A DNA stretch of 64,000 nt from the NCBI GenBank assembly GCA_963575645.1, contig OY754470.1, forward strand, positions 27,014,501 through 27,078,500. The letters run 5' to 3'. Every line of letters starts with the position of its first letter. Position 1 is the stretch's first letter. Below are positions 1 to 11,647 of this stretch, in pieces. Origin of the DNA: Xanthostigma xanthostigma. Its lineage: Eukaryota; Arthropoda; Insecta; Raphidioptera; Raphidiidae. Below the pieces are notes generated by a model. The model did not search any database. It was not told the origin of the DNA and saw only the letters and a list, made by a program, of their open reading frames with translations. The position numbers and the translations under genes are program-made.

Positions 1-383
1 TTATAATCACATAAATTGATTTTGCTCTACCGTGCATAAAGAATTTTATTTTAATTACCTCAAAATGTTGCATATTGCAACAAAACCAATAATAAACAAA
101 GTATACATAATTTTATATTAAGCAATAAAACCAGTGAGCAGACTCCAGTGACCAGAAAAAGTGGAGTGGGTGCTGCACCGCAGATCAAAGACACTGTTGT
201 GTGGTGTCTATGCATGATTGATTTATTTCATATCGAGTATTTGTTAAATAAAAATTGGTTTTAACACTATGAGTGCATTTTTAATTGATGCTTAGTAAAA
301 AATTGTTCATTTTACCTAATTACATTAGAAGAAGCCAGAGTCTACTTTTTACCCGACTACGGAGAAGCAAAAAGGATGGGTAT
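1..383. other. AT-rich sequence, nothing recognised
   Basis: No open frame of note, RNA gene or repeat boundary is visible in this stretch. Confidence 0.5.
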
Positions 384-427
384 GAGTTTTTCAAAGTGTG
401 GGTCGCGACCCACACTTTGAAAAACTC
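384..427. repeat. Perfect 44-bp palindrome, two fused hAT-like ends
   Basis: The two 22-bp halves are exact reverse complements meeting at TCGCGA. Each half contains CAAAGTGTGGGTCGCGACCC, which resembles the outer end of many non-autonomous hAT elements. The simplest reading is two terminal inverted repeats joined with nothing between them. No flanking target duplication was found. Confidence 0.7.
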
Positions 428-741
428 TGCTCTAGAGGACATAAAGTCATCATGAACAAAACTAATTTTTTTTTAATGGTGTCGTGTTGGGTTTGCAACC
501 ATATCTAATGCAGGTTAAATGCATTCATAGACTTATATTGGAATCTTGAATTCTTTCTATATGCATCAGTACTTAAATTAAGGTAGTCGGGAATGATTCT
601 AGGAGTATAAAGCTTTTCGATAAAATTCCACAGTGCACCATCGATGATGTAGTAGCAGAATTTGAATAACGTAGGTAAAATGACAGGAATTTTTACATTG
701 TAAACGCGTAAGCTGAGAAAAATTAAAAAAAAAAACTATAT
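428..741. other. Unassigned AT-rich spacer
   Basis: No gene, RNA or bounded repeat is recognised. A short A run precedes the tRNA-like segment that follows. Confidence 0.4.
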
Positions 742-815
742 AGCCCATCGGGGGGTCGGACCTGACACCTTCGCGTTGTTATCACGATGCTTTAACCAAC
801 TGAGCTACGACCACC
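742..815 (-). tRNA. tRNA-derived sequence (tRNA pseudogene or SINE head), AAC anticodon
   Basis: On the minus strand the segment reads GGTGGTCGTAGCTCAGTTGG, a good A box. A five-pair anticodon stem (TCGTG/CGCGA) encloses a seven-base loop ATAACAA, giving AAC at 778-780, a valine anticodon. The T arm has AGGTCCGACCC rather than GGTTCGANTCC and forms a poor stem, and the 3' side (GATGGGC) does not pair with the 5' acceptor GGTGGTC. It is therefore probably a tRNA pseudogene or the head of a tRNA-derived SINE, not a working tRNA gene. An A-rich run lies beyond its 3' side on the minus strand. Confidence 0.5.
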
Positions 816-1632
816 GATTGTATTACGTTGTATAACGGTAAGTGAGTAAGAATGAACTAACTATATGTATTTATTGAAATTTCTTTATTTCTTTAATTAT
901 CTTATTCTTTATGTTAGTATTTTCTCGTATTGTCATCTAATTCTGAGTTATATTAAAAATTTCGTCTCTATGTCATCAGGAAATTAGTTTAAAATCAATT
1001 ACAAAGTTTCGCCCGGCATACACGAAAATTAAGTTGATTAAAAGAACGTGGCAAAAAATAACTAGTTCTCTAATTAAATATGTAGTGCATAGCTTATTTC
1101 GATTTATTATTTTAATCAATAATAATCTGGCCACGAAAGTACCTATAGCTAATCTATTTTACAAATTTAAGATAATATGACAAAATTTAAACTTTTGCAA
1201 AAGGCTCCACTACTATTATCGCTGGCGCATTGCATTTCGATTGCGTGTGAAGCAGCGGGTAGCGGCTAGTATTTTTATAAAAGAAGGCGTTTGAAATACC
1301 TATAATGCGAATCTAGTTTCATTCGCCAACATTAATCGCAATCACTAAGTATAAATCAACACATATTTCTAACAGGGTAACCGATAATATAGCATGTCCA
1401 AAGCGGATATTTATAATTGTAACTGCCGCGGTGAGGTTATCAATTCATTTATTATTAGGTACAACTCAACAGACCGGTCTATCTGGCATGTTAGAGTGGC
1501 TCTCAACCGCGTGTTTTAATGACTGTTTTTTTGAAAATTTCAAACATGTTTCACTGTTGATGAAGATTTTTAATAATAGATTTAATTGAATAAATAAAAA
1601 AAATATGTCATGTATTGATTGAAACTAAAAAT
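816..1632. other. Unassigned AT-rich spacer
   Basis: No coding frame or bounded repeat is recognised between the tRNA-like segment and the first family D repeat. Confidence 0.4.
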
Positions 1633-2443
1633 TGAACATACCGCTAAACTAACGGTATGTGGTCTATTATCGCTTTGCGCTTCAGAGCTGACTTTCGTTC
1701 ATACAAGAAGTTATATCTAGGTTAATTTCGCACGAAATTCATTCAAATTGTAGCTTTTTAAAAAGATGAAATTCTGTTCTAATAAACAATTTTTAGATTG
1801 AATCAAGTTTATAATTAGACCTAAAATTATAATTGAAAATATCGATTAACAGTTGTCGGTTGGTCTGTACGTATGCACGTACGTCCGTGCTCTACAGATC
1901 GCAATTTTGGTTGGATCGCCTTGGTTTATATTTTATTCACTTTGTTTACTCTCAGAGTAGAACCCTATTCAATGAAATACGTTCAGTAGTTTAATTTTAC
2001 TATTTTCTGACAGCTAATAGTCTGAAAAAACAATAGGTATAATAATTACTGGGTAAATTACCATAAAATAAGTGCTACACTTCTATACTATAATAGCATC
2101 GGCATAACCATCAAGCTTCGTGGCGTATCTACTGGATAAGCCATTATATTAGCAAGGGCAAGGTGCGGGGTTCGATTCCCGCCGAAATAATTGCTATTAA
2201 ATTTGTGTTTTTTTCTATTCCATTTTATTCCACTTATGATATTTCTTATATACATATTTTTTATTTTTTCAATCTTAAAAAAAATATTTTTCAAGTTTTT
2301 TAATTTTTTTTCAATTTTTAATTATTTATTTCTTTAACTTTTTTAATCCTTCTAACATTATTTAAAATATTTTTTCAATTTTTTTTTAAATTTTTATCAT
2401 ACAGCGGAAAACTTGCGGGATGTGTACTTTTGGTTTTGTCAAC
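1633..2443 (+). repeat. Family D repeat, copy A: terminal hairpin plus internal tRNA-like segment
   Basis: The left end is a short palindrome (ACATACCGCTAAACTAACGGTATGT is the full hairpin span 1636-1660, with arms ACATACCG and CGGTATGT). About 450 bp in lies a tRNA-like segment (2098-2194), then a T-rich tail ending near GGTTTTGTCAAC at 2443. Copies B (22458-23222, opposite strand) and C (58838-59252) share the body. No open frame is conserved. The family is not one I can assign to a superfamily. This copy is the most diverged, and its flanks show no target duplication. Confidence 0.6.
2098..2194 (+). tRNA. tRNA-like segment inside family D copy A (not a functional tRNA)
   Basis: A strong Pol III B box, GGGGTTCGATTCCCGCC, is present with a five-pair T stem. 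An A-box-like TGGCGTATCTACTGGATAAG lies about 45 bp upstream. The acceptor ends do not pair and no clear anticodon arm forms, so this is tRNA-derived sequence carried by the repeat and could act as an internal Pol III promoter. Confidence 0.45.
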
Positions 2444-3691
2444 TGTTTTCATTTTGATTTCGAGACATTCCATTTGTTTTCAGATGTTTTCGGATCTACT
2501 TCCAAATATACCTGTCAAAATGGTACGATTACTCCCATTTTTATTTTCCAATAGGTTTCGAGCGGTTGTAAGACTCAACATGTGTGCCAAATTTTGTTTA
2601 AATCGATGAATTCTTGAGACACTAGTACTACCAATGGATCATTGCCTACAACCCCGGAAATCAAGAAGATATTACAGACATTCATATTATAATTGAAAAT
2701 GTCATTTCCAAAGGCGATATCCAGTCCTTTGAAATGGTGTGAATTTTTGTCATTTTTTGGTTCCGCCATCCGACCAACACCAATGTGTATTTGCCTATAC
2801 CTAACATAGTTTGATGTTTCTATATTATTATGTTATCAATGCACAAACCCCTTGTTGGGAAACAAAAGGCATTCTAAATTATGCATGTTCAACATGAAAT
2901 ATAATAATATATAAGTACACATTATACAGTATCTTGTTCAAGACGTCTTTGATTCGACCGCATTTTATCTTATATGTTATGTATTTATGCTTTGATTTTA
3001 CTTTGACGTATGCTTTCAGTAAACCTATCGGAATTTATACATTTAAAACACAGACGTTTTCTTTCTTCAGATTCTTCACTAGTTTTTATTTTTCCACGAC
3101 CAAAAGCAGAATAAATAATCAAGAAATTCTCGATTCGCTTCTTGATGTGGCTTCTGTTTTACTCTGCTGGAATCTAAAAGGCTCGGAAGTTAGATGCGAA
3201 TGCGGGCTTGCGCTTATGGACAGTCTGTTACAAAACTACAAACTCGCAACTCAACAAAACTAAAATAGCAATAACAACTTGACAATAGCGTACTCGACTC
3301 TACTTTAAAGCAGGAAAGCGACAAGTGACAAAGGCAACAAGTGATCATGGCCAATCACCGACGAGCGCACGTTCCATGCAGGTAGCTGGGAAGTGGTGGG
3401 AGTATCAACGGCTCTAAAATGTGCCTTTGCGACGCTTTTTGTGACTAACTTCCAAATCTTTTAGATCCGTGGCGCGTATTATACTGTCGGATCGGCATCT
3501 AGATCGAAACCTTCCTCGAGCAATAAGCTAGCGATTGGTAAAAGACGCATTCAAATCTATATATTACAACGAATTAGAGGTGGATTTTCCATAAGGTGTC
3601 GGCGGCTAATTAAATAGTAATACAAACATAAAACTCTTGAACTATGAAGTAAAATATTTTCTGCCGGGTGCAAGTTGAATTGAACGGAATG
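2444..3691. other. Unassigned sequence between family D and a LINE fragment
   Basis: A 109-codon open frame exists at 2934-3263, but it has no recognisable domain and no signs of selection that I can see. No other feature is supported here. Confidence 0.4.
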
Positions 3692-4098
3692 TTTTTTTTT
3701 TTTTTTATTTTAAAAACAAAATAAGCGAATCAGCAACTAAGGCCATTATCGCAAAAACAAATACATAATATGGTAAGTAATAAGTATAAATATTAAATAA
3801 GTAACATATTCAGATTTCAGGTAAGTACAATTTATATGTAGGTATGTATATTAATTTATTATTATCTATTTTCAATTTTCCATTAAATTTCTTTATATTT
3901 GTTTATTTCTTTTAGGTATTTAAATAGAGCTGTAATGTTATGTGCTTCATTTTTTAAGATATTTTCCAGATCCTCGGGAAGATTAGCAGTCATCCGATGA
4001 ACATCGAATAATGGGCAGGAAACGAGAAGGTGTTCAACAGACAATCGCTCTCTACAGATTGCACATTCAGGTGGAGGGATTCGTTGTTTTCGTAAGTA
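3692..4098 (-). mobile_element. 5'-truncated LINE (I/Jockey-like, RNase H-type tail), with poly(A)
   Basis: The minus strand carries the last residues of a LINE ORF2, a 3' untranslated region of about 170 bp and an A run (T run on the plus strand at 3692-3707). Such truncation at the 5' side is usual for target-primed retroposition. The 5' break is near 4098, where the frame stops resembling the family. I could not identify a target duplication. Confidence 0.65.
3883..4098 (-). pseudogene. C-terminal fragment of a LINE ORF2 protein
   Basis: Translated on the minus strand, about 70 residues end at a TAA at 3883-3885. The segment holds PPPECAICRERLSVEHLLVS followed by CPLFDVHR, which matches the Cys-x2-Cys ... 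LTVEHILxECPxF...R motif found after the reverse transcriptase or RNase H region at the C-terminus of many I-, R1- and Jockey-like LINE proteins. The frame is clean to the stop but there is no start or upstream catalytic domain, so it is a truncated relic. It is unrelated in sequence to the LINE at 55.8 kb, which lacks this tail. Which LINE clade it belongs to cannot be decided from 70 residues. Confidence 0.65.
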
Positions 4099-5522
4099 TA
4101 GCTATATTACATTTTTCCGCTAAAAAATCAGCAGAAAATGGCGGCTACTACTAAACGACCTAGGGCGGCCGAGACGGCTAGTCCGTCTCTACCTAGCGAA
4201 GTCAGGCCGGACAATTTATTATTGAGATCAACGTAGTCTATATATTAACTGGAAATCTACGGAACATATTGACGAAGCCATTATCCAAATCCATTCAATA
4301 GTTTCTGAGATTAGCCCAAACAATAAAACAAACATCCATTCTTTGTTGTATATTATGTTATTATTCATAGTATTGATTATTATAACAATTGAGAACGACG
4401 GAGTTAAACTTAAGCTCACCATTTGCGATCCAACGCTGCAGTACGATTTTGACGAATACGATTGCAGTTCAATTTTGTAAGAAATCGTATGAGAACACGA
4501 ACGTGCGATCTTATTGCTTGCAGTACGAGTTTTGCTTTCAAACATGTCGGAGAAAAATATACTTTTATCGATTCTTGCACTTTGTAACAATTAATTTAGG
4601 CTGTTTTCTTGCAGTACTTGTCACACGATCCAGATTCACAATACACGATCAAATAGACGATCCAACCAACAGTGACTGTTGTACCGTTTGCGATTAAACT
4701 GCATCGACGACAGCCATGCACGATCAAATTGCATTCGATTTTGTCGTATCCAAATAATATGCCTGCGTGAAAAGAAAATCGCATAAAAATCGGTTTAACG
4801 ACTCTATAGAGTTATGACCGGTCAAACAGAGAAACGTTGCTTTTTATAAAGATGAAGATAACGTGCCGCTACATCATTCGACGCACAGTGACCTATGCTA
4901 CCAGAAAATAGCCTTTATTATTTTAACTGCTGGTAAAAATAATTACAATATATTATAGCTGTTCATGCTTCCTACACATACATTACTTACAACAGTAAGC
5001 TGCACAGCTCGTGTTAAGTGTAAGAAAAATTAAATCAATTAAATAATTTAATAAATAATTTATACCGCCAAATTGATTTATCTTGTTTTTAAATAATAAA
5101 AAAAAAAACGTTTTTTATTCGACTGTTATTAAATTACAACACTCATCAAGTTTTATTGAATAAGTTAATTTATAATACGTACTTTTGTAAAACAACTTGC
5201 AAACTTTTCAACTAAAGCTAGCTACACATATAAATAACGTGAAACATACATAGAGCCTGTTTATTAAAATACACTATAGGTACGGCAAAAATTCAAGAGG
5301 TTATTCTATGGATTATTTTAAGAACATTTTGTACTTTGATGATGTTCGGAGGTTTGCTTTATTTAGAAGATACAAGACGATGAATGTTTTAAATGCTTTT
5401 ATTTAGCTTGACTCCGTATATATCTTGTTTCAAATATTGGGACAATCACAATATTTTATTACCTAAATATAACATGTAAAGCTTCATAATCTACGAGAAC
5501 AGTCGCTGTTAATAAAATATTT
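4099..5522. other. Unassigned sequence
   Basis: Open frames of up to 120 codons overlap each other on both strands at 4228-4784, with no recognisable domain. A GC-richer stretch at 4150-4215 and an A/T-rich stretch near 5040-5110 are visible. No element boundary could be fixed. Confidence 0.35.
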
Positions 5523-5731
5523 TTGACGTGATAACGTCTTATAAATTGATGAAACACCAGCTGCACGCACGAAAAAGTGTAACGTTCCGCCTGACCCTGT
5601 GCGTGCAAGCGAGAGCGCAGTATGCTTCGGCCCAAGTTTGACAGCTACTAAAATTTAGGTAATGTATTACGGAATACGTTATCACGTAAAACTATCGTCC
5701 GTAAACCGACTTTACAGACAACCAATTTTTT
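5523..5731 (+). mobile_element. Family M element, copy 1 (internally deleted, about 209 bp)
   Basis: It starts TTGACGTGATAACGTCTTAT and ends with TTTACAGACAACCAATTTTT. Near the two ends ACGTGATAACGT and ACGTTATCACGT form an inverted pair. Copies 2 to 4 are 590-910 bp, so this one has lost most of its middle. There is no coding capacity, so it is a non-autonomous DNA element or MITE-like repeat of unassigned superfamily. The end sequence resembles an abundant lepidopteran repeat I recall. Confidence 0.6.
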
Positions 5732-6119
5732 AACAAAAAAATTGAACCGACTTCAAAAAGGCACTAAAAAGTAAAAAATAATTGCGTATTGAAATGTTTT
5801 GGACTCGGTGTAGTTCTCGGAATAGATTTCATTTTGGTTGACACCGACTCCAAAACATTTCAATACTCAATTATTTTTTACTTTTTAGTGTCTTTTTTGA
5901 AGTCGGTTCAATTTGAGAGTTTCCCTCTATTTCTCCGGGATCCACCATCAGATCCTGACTTGGTTCCGATGGGACCACCTCGGAAGTGCACTCTATCGAA
6001 TAAAAAAAAATAATTGAAAATCGATCCATAATTGACGGAGAAATCGGTGAACATACATAAAAAAAAACAAAAAAAAATATACAGTCGAACATAGAACCTC
6101 CTCCTTTTTTGAAGTCGGT
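5732..6119 (-). repeat. Lepidopteran ACCGACTTC-type repeat with internal foldback, copy 1
   Basis: The right end reads, on the minus strand, ACCGACTTCAAAAAAGGAGG then AGGTTC, which I recognise as a very common lepidopteran interspersed repeat. Its left part is a foldback: arms at 5741-5810 and 5842-5912 pair over about 70 bp. The second copy (26645-27112) has the same two modules in the mirror order. No protein is encoded. Confidence 0.65.
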
Positions 6120-6617
6120 GAAAAATGACTACCTACCACCAGCTTGGATGCCTGGATCCAATCTTCTCCTCATTGACTGCCGAACTCTTTTAAAATGCCT
6201 TATTGAATTACACCCAACCAATTATTATTATGTAGGTCGCAGCACGCTAGTGCAGATTTGAGCAATCGCATAATTGATGGGTGTACAAAAATTGTCATTA
6301 AAATCAAATTTTGCAAAATTTTTGCGATCAGAATTATTTGATTTCAGCGATATGGTAAGTATTACTGCGGTTTTTCATTCTACCGCACAGATTTTTGCAA
6401 AATCAGACACTAATATCATTTTGACATTCACATATTGTCATCGAAACGTATGAATTTGTGTCCTCTTTGATAAAGTATATGTACTTAATTCAATTTGCAC
6501 AATATCTTTAATTAATAATGCTGCTTATTTGGCGAAACTTTTAGTATGCTATCCGAAACGGATTCGTAAGCGTGTCAAGACAAGTTCAACCAAGAGAAAA
6601 GGAAGCAACAGCCGTGT
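6120..6617. other. Unassigned AT-rich spacer
   Basis: No gene or bounded repeat is recognised. Confidence 0.4.
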
Positions 6618-6790
6618 TGAAGGAGATTTATTTGGTTGAGGAACAATAGAAATAAGCTTTACTAAAGTATCGCTTGTGACCAACGTTCATAGGCCCTGAG
6701 GATGAAAATATAATTTTCGAAACGTTGGCCACAAGCGATACTTTGGTAAAGCTTATTTCTATTGTTCCTCAACCAAATAAATCTCCTTCA
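6618..6790. repeat. Foldback with hammerhead-like motif in its loop (Penelope-like relic?)
   Basis: Arms of 70 bp at 6618-6687 and 6721-6790 are nearly perfect reverse complements around a 33-base loop. The loop has CTGAGGA (6696-6702), a six-pair hairpin with loop ATA (6704-6718) and then GAAAC (6719-6723), the order of a hammerhead ribozyme core. An extra U after CTGAGGA and lack of a stem I make it degenerate. Similar GAAACGT ends are known in Penelope-like retroelements. Confidence 0.5.
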
Positions 6791-7290
6791 ATACATGTTT
6801 TCAATTTTGGAACAAAACTTCTACTAATCAATAGCCGTGTGTTACACGAACCATTTGGAGCCACTTTTGACCCCTTAATAACTAAAAATCTATTTAACAT
6901 AAACACATGAAATTGGGTATATTTATTAAAAGCCCTTAGATTAACTAGTACCCCGAATTTCATATAAATACAGCTCAAACGGTTATTGAGATATTGGCGT
7001 CTAAAAATCGGCATTTATATCACTGACTCACTGACATAGATCAAAAACCTAACCCACTTCCAGATAACCCAGAAAGTTGAAATTTGGCGTCCAGCTAGGT
7101 AATTGTGCGTAAACAAAGGAAAAAATCAGAAAATAGTGACTTTTTAGGATTTGAAATATTTTCCAAGCAATCGATTTTCATTGACACGTAGCGCCTTTCG
7201 AAAAAGTAAACTATACAGGAAAAAAGATTATTAATTTTACAAATCATTTTTGAATGATAAATAACAATAATTTCTTTACAAAAACTAATG
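6791..7290. other. Unassigned spacer with a probable TE fragment near 7018-7100
   Basis: The words CACTGACTCACTGACATAGA and 'GAAATTTGGCGTCCAGCTAGG' (split at 7021 and 7079) are of a type common in lepidopteran non-coding repeats, but no boundaries can be set. Confidence 0.3.
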
Positions 7291-7532
7291 ATATCCCAAC
7301 AAAAACATAAATGTAAAAAAGGGCGTCAAGTTCAATATTCAATTTAGAAAGAATTGAGATCTAAAAAGGTTCCAAGTTTTCACTCATATAAACATGAAGT
7401 TTAGGTATAAATCATAATTTAAAAAAACGAAAACTTGCCTAATGAACTTGGCAGCATTTTAGATCTCAATTCTTTTTGTATTGAATATTGAGCTTGGCTC
7501 CCTTTTTCGCATTTATGTTTTTGATTGGATAT
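7291..7532. repeat. Foldback repeat, 76-bp arms
   Basis: The segment 7291-7366 pairs with 7457-7532 with a few mismatches, around about 90 bp. Open frames on both strands at 7466-7745 are by-products of this structure. No target duplication is evident. Confidence 0.55.
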
Positions 7533-10023
7533 AATTTACCAAAAAATGCTTGTTTGGAGGCAGTAGTGCCTTCTACTGAATACGCAAACAAAAATGCGCG
7601 AATAGAACTTATGGATACTTCGCAAATTCTTGTCACCGCGGTGTGTTGCCAACCGAATAATGTTAATAGCAGGCGTTCCGTCATGCGTAAGTCCTGTAAC
7701 ACGTTTCTTTTGAACTGAGATTATAATTATGGGAGACAATTTCATTTAGGTTTAATCAAATAAGTCTTAATAATTAAAGTGTCTTCATCTGCATATCGCA
7801 ACACCAATGTAATTTTTTTTGTACTGAAATATATACCTATATTTATTATTTACATAAAATTAAGAATACTATTTAATTAAAATTATTCAGATGAATTTAT
7901 TCGTTTAAAGGTACACGTTTAACGTTTTGTATACCGCAATATTATAATACGAAGTATGCATAAACTAAGTTAATTCAGTGATTTTTATACATTAACTTCT
8001 TTCATATATTTACATAACCCTGTTACGCTTTTGCGCAGTCGAGTAAAAATAACGCGAACTATGTGAAAACTTTACAATCCCTAATTCCAAGCTCTAACTA
8101 GACAAAAGTCTGCTGGAGAACACTGTTCTAATTTTATCAGTTTTATTTTTTTATCGTTGTCAGTACCTCAAATATGACACAATACAACTTTGCACGGCGC
8201 AGATTATACAAAAATATCAATTATATCTCGTGTTTAGCTTTCGAAATCACTATGTAGTATACTGTCTCTGTACGAGAGACGACACCCCAATTGGGCTTTT
8301 GAATGAATTTTTTTTTTGTCATAAATGGAAAGATCTTATACAAGTTTTATAACAAAACTATTTTTCTTTTTTTTATTTTCGTTATAATTCAAAAGTTATA
8401 TCAAACTAAAAATAAATTTTTGTACCCAGTTCCGAGAACGCGCCGACATTTCCCGAACATAATGTGACGTCATAATGTTAATTTCTATTATCATCACATG
8501 CAATTGACACAGTGTTTTAACACTTTTAACCCCTCATTGATTGAATACAGTCAATATATTAAGAAATTTATCAAAAATGTCGAATCTTAAATGTTATCGT
8601 GCTTGTCAACAATATTTTTTTACACTAAATTTAGGATAGTTTTATAGTCAAAACACATGTAGAAGCCATTGATAGTATACTGCGTATGTACATTTTAAGA
8701 ATATGACGTCACAATTGTCAAAAACAATTTTAGTGCGTTGCAGTCACGTGATTTTTTTTAATATTTCATCAATTTTAAATTGCTTATAATTAATTTAAAA
8801 AAAGTTTTTTGAAAGTTTTTCGCATCGATTATCAATATTATTTATAATAAAGTTTTAAAATACAATAAAAAAATCGATAATTATTTTTTTTTCAAAAGCC
8901 TAATTCAGATAATAAAGTAAGTAGAACTGACAACCTTGTGTCGACTCACGTCACATTGTGTCATAATGTTTCCTGTGCGTTCACAGTTCAGACGCGTTAT
9001 TTTTTTCTTCATACTTTGTATAAATTTTATAAAGTTGGTAGTGTTGAGCCGTATTCGAGATACTGACAAAAAAATAAATGAAATATGTCATCTATATAAT
9101 GCTTTTCATCACACTATCTGTTAACTTCTATGAAAAAAATTGATAGTAAGTATTTATATTATATTTAATTAACATAGGCAGTAAAAAATACGTATACGGC
9201 CGGCCTTAAACATTAGTTTTTTGTCAAGTTAGTGCGTAAATAATTTTTTCCTTGCGAATGCTGACATGATATTATATTATTAAGAAAAAGAACTTTTAAT
9301 AAAGCTTTTAATCTGAAACTTTAAATACTTTTCAATAAAAAAGTATCTTTTACCTAATTTTGGCGAGAAAATTAAATTAACTTTCATGAAGCTTTGTATT
9401 TGCAAGTGGAAAAGATTTAAAGTGATTGAAGAAAAGTTTTCAAATGAGAATACGTTGGCGTTTATATTTCATAAATAATTACCTGTAGCACATAAAACAT
9501 AATATATTGTTTTGTGTAAAACGCTCATTCTCAGAAGAAGAAAAGTAACATTTATTTCAACACACGACTGTGGTGTTAAATATGTCTGTGCTTCTCAAAC
9601 ATTTATAAAATAAGGTTTTCATAACAGTGCTCTGTATAAAACAATAAAAAAACTTTAAATAAAAAATTGAACCTCTTTCAAAACTTCTCTGAAAATCGTA
9701 AAATAACAAAGTTCTGTGATCGGAGCCTATTTAATTACTATCATGTTTTATGTAGGTATTTACGATATATTGAATTGGTGCCGACATAGAACAAACAGTT
9801 TTTTAAGAAGTTCGATAAAAACGACTGAACCGATTTTTATAAAAAAATTAAGGTATATCAATTCGGAAATATACTGAACAAAACAGCATCGTATTTTTTC
9901 AAATCCGTTGACTCCTTGAAAAGGTATGGCTGAATATACAAAAAAATCTCATTTTTTGAAGTCAATTGAAAACGACTGAAAATTTTATGGTACTAATTCA
10001 GAATGACTGAATATACATAAAAA
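7533..10023. other. Long unassigned AT-rich stretch
   Basis: No open frame above 80 codons, RNA gene or bounded repeat is recognised over 2.5 kb. GACGTCA words recur (near 8465, 8705 and 8950) but without a repeat unit that I can define. Words like 'ACGACTGAACCGATTTTTAT' at 9830 suggest old transposon sequence. Confidence 0.35.
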
Positions 10024-10031
10024 ATTCCAAC

Positions 10032-10574
10032 TAGTGATGTGCCGGATCGTTAAAAATGCATATCCGCGGATACGGATCTGAATACGGATATTTGGTTTCA
10101 AGATCCGCGGATACGGATCTTAACTTTCTTAGAGTACGTGGCGGTAAATATTGTACATCGACCTTTGGAAAGAGATTATTTGTTATGGGAAAAAGTTATT
10201 GACTTCTTTAAGAGTTAACTCTCATGACAGATTGTCTCTTTCCAAAAATCGATGTGCAATATCTCATTATAAAGATTGTTTTTTATTAGTACCTTTGAGT
10301 TATGTACTATTGGTATGGTACTCACTACGATAAATTTTAGCAATATAAAGTTGCCAAATACGATTTTAAGAAATAAAAAATAATCTGAATGAAATTTTAC
10401 AGTTTTTCATTATTACCTAATCACCTATATATATAAAATTTCATCTATGAATTGAAAATTAATAAGGTAAAAGATCCGTAAAAGATCCGCCATAAAACTA
10501 ACGGATACGGATACGGATCTTTCTTCTCCCTCGGATATCCGCGGATACGGATACGGATATCCGGCACATCACTA
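10032..10574. mobile_element. Non-autonomous hAT element with 8-bp target duplication
   Basis: The ends are perfect inverted repeats, TAGTGATGTGCCGGAT and its complement. The element is flanked by ATTCCAAC at 10024-10031 and 10575-10582, an exact 8-bp duplication as hAT transposases make. Both end regions are rich in the word GGATACGGAT and CCGCGG, which forms further internal hairpins. It encodes no transposase, so it depended on one supplied in trans. Confidence 0.85.
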
Positions 10575-10582
10575 ATTCCAAC

Positions 10583-10996
10583 CAATTGGGATGAATTTCT
10601 ATGACGTGGTGCCCTAAACCTAATCGCAATAAAAAAATACCTGCGGAAAAAACACTGAAACTTTTTCACTTAAATAAATTGTGTGATAAACAAATAGCAA
10701 ATGCCCCTAAACCGCTAATTTAGAAACACAGTCACTTCACCCAGAGGACAGGGTTTGAAAAAGGTCGAGCTCATGGGGATTCCGTTATTTATATTATGGC
10801 GTTTTCACGGCTCGTGTATTTAGTTTCTAAACTTTAGTCTGAGAACTGATGAAAATACAAATTGAACTTTTAGTTTTTTATTAAAAAATAACATCATAGA
10901 AGTAAGATTTAACAGTACGGCCAGATAGGGGTATGTGTATTTTGTAATCCGTTACTATTATATATTATATATACATAGACACAGGAAAATATATAA
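10583..10996. other. Unassigned spacer
   Basis: Nothing recognised apart from AT-rich sequence leading to a Helitron-like end. Confidence 0.4.
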
Positions 10997-11100
10997 CTAG
11001 CTGCTCCCCGCGGCTCCGCACGCGATTGGGATGAAACACGATAGCGACAAAAGTAGTGGAGCTTTTGGCTATATATATGTTATATATAGAGGAACAAATA
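10997..11100 (-). mobile_element. Helitron 3' end, minus strand (5' limit not defined)
   Basis: Starting at CTAG (10997-11000) the complement reads GCGTGCGGAGCCGCGGGGAG then CAGCTAG, that is a GC-rich hairpin about 7 bases before CTAG, flanked by A on the plus strand, as at Helitron 3' ends. I cannot find the matching 5' end nearby; the sequence may be truncated by the inverted structure at 11223. Confidence 0.5.
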
Positions 11101-11647
11101 AAAAATACCTAAGCAAACAAAAAAGTATGATCTAACTGCTAGAAAACAATTTTTAAATGCAAAGTTAATATTACTAACAAATTAAATATTGTCTATCAAT
11201 TAAAATTACTACTTACCATATAGCCTGGGAAAATTAAGAAATTCAGACCAAATAATTTATGTAGTTTTGAAAGTTGCTACAGTTATTCCTAAAGGTGTCC
11301 AGATGAATATACTAAAAGCCCCCGAGGGAGGGACACGAGCCGGCGGTGGGGGAGGGGGTCTCTTTTCCAAGGTTTTTGCTTGTGACTCGAAAACTATTTA
11401 TAATATCTCTTTAGTGACTTCTACATTAATTATCTACATTAAATTTCCTATAAATTATGTCTACACATTTTTACTGTACGATCAATACTTTAGGAGATAC
11501 AGAGTATTAAAGGTGATAAAAATAAGAAGCTAAATCGTTTTACAAATTTTAATTCTGAAAAATTAACCAAATTTTTTTATGCCGACTTATTAATCAAATT
11601 GTGTTTCATCTTCATCATCTTTATCATTAACATCGAGGAGGGCTCCA

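Noticed and set aside
742..815. Functional tRNA-Val gene
   Set aside because: Acceptor and T stems do not pair properly.
2934..3263. 109-codon plus-strand frame as a possible small gene
   Set aside because: No domain, no upstream signals and low-complexity hydrophobic composition typical of chance frames in AT-rich DNA.
4228..4784. Overlapping 60-120-codon frames on both strands
   Set aside because: Frames overlap on opposite strands, none has a recognisable domain, and the local words look repeat-derived.
6688..6723. Functional hammerhead ribozyme
   Set aside because: Stem I cannot pair and there is an extra base after CTGAGGA; only a degenerate likeness can be claimed.
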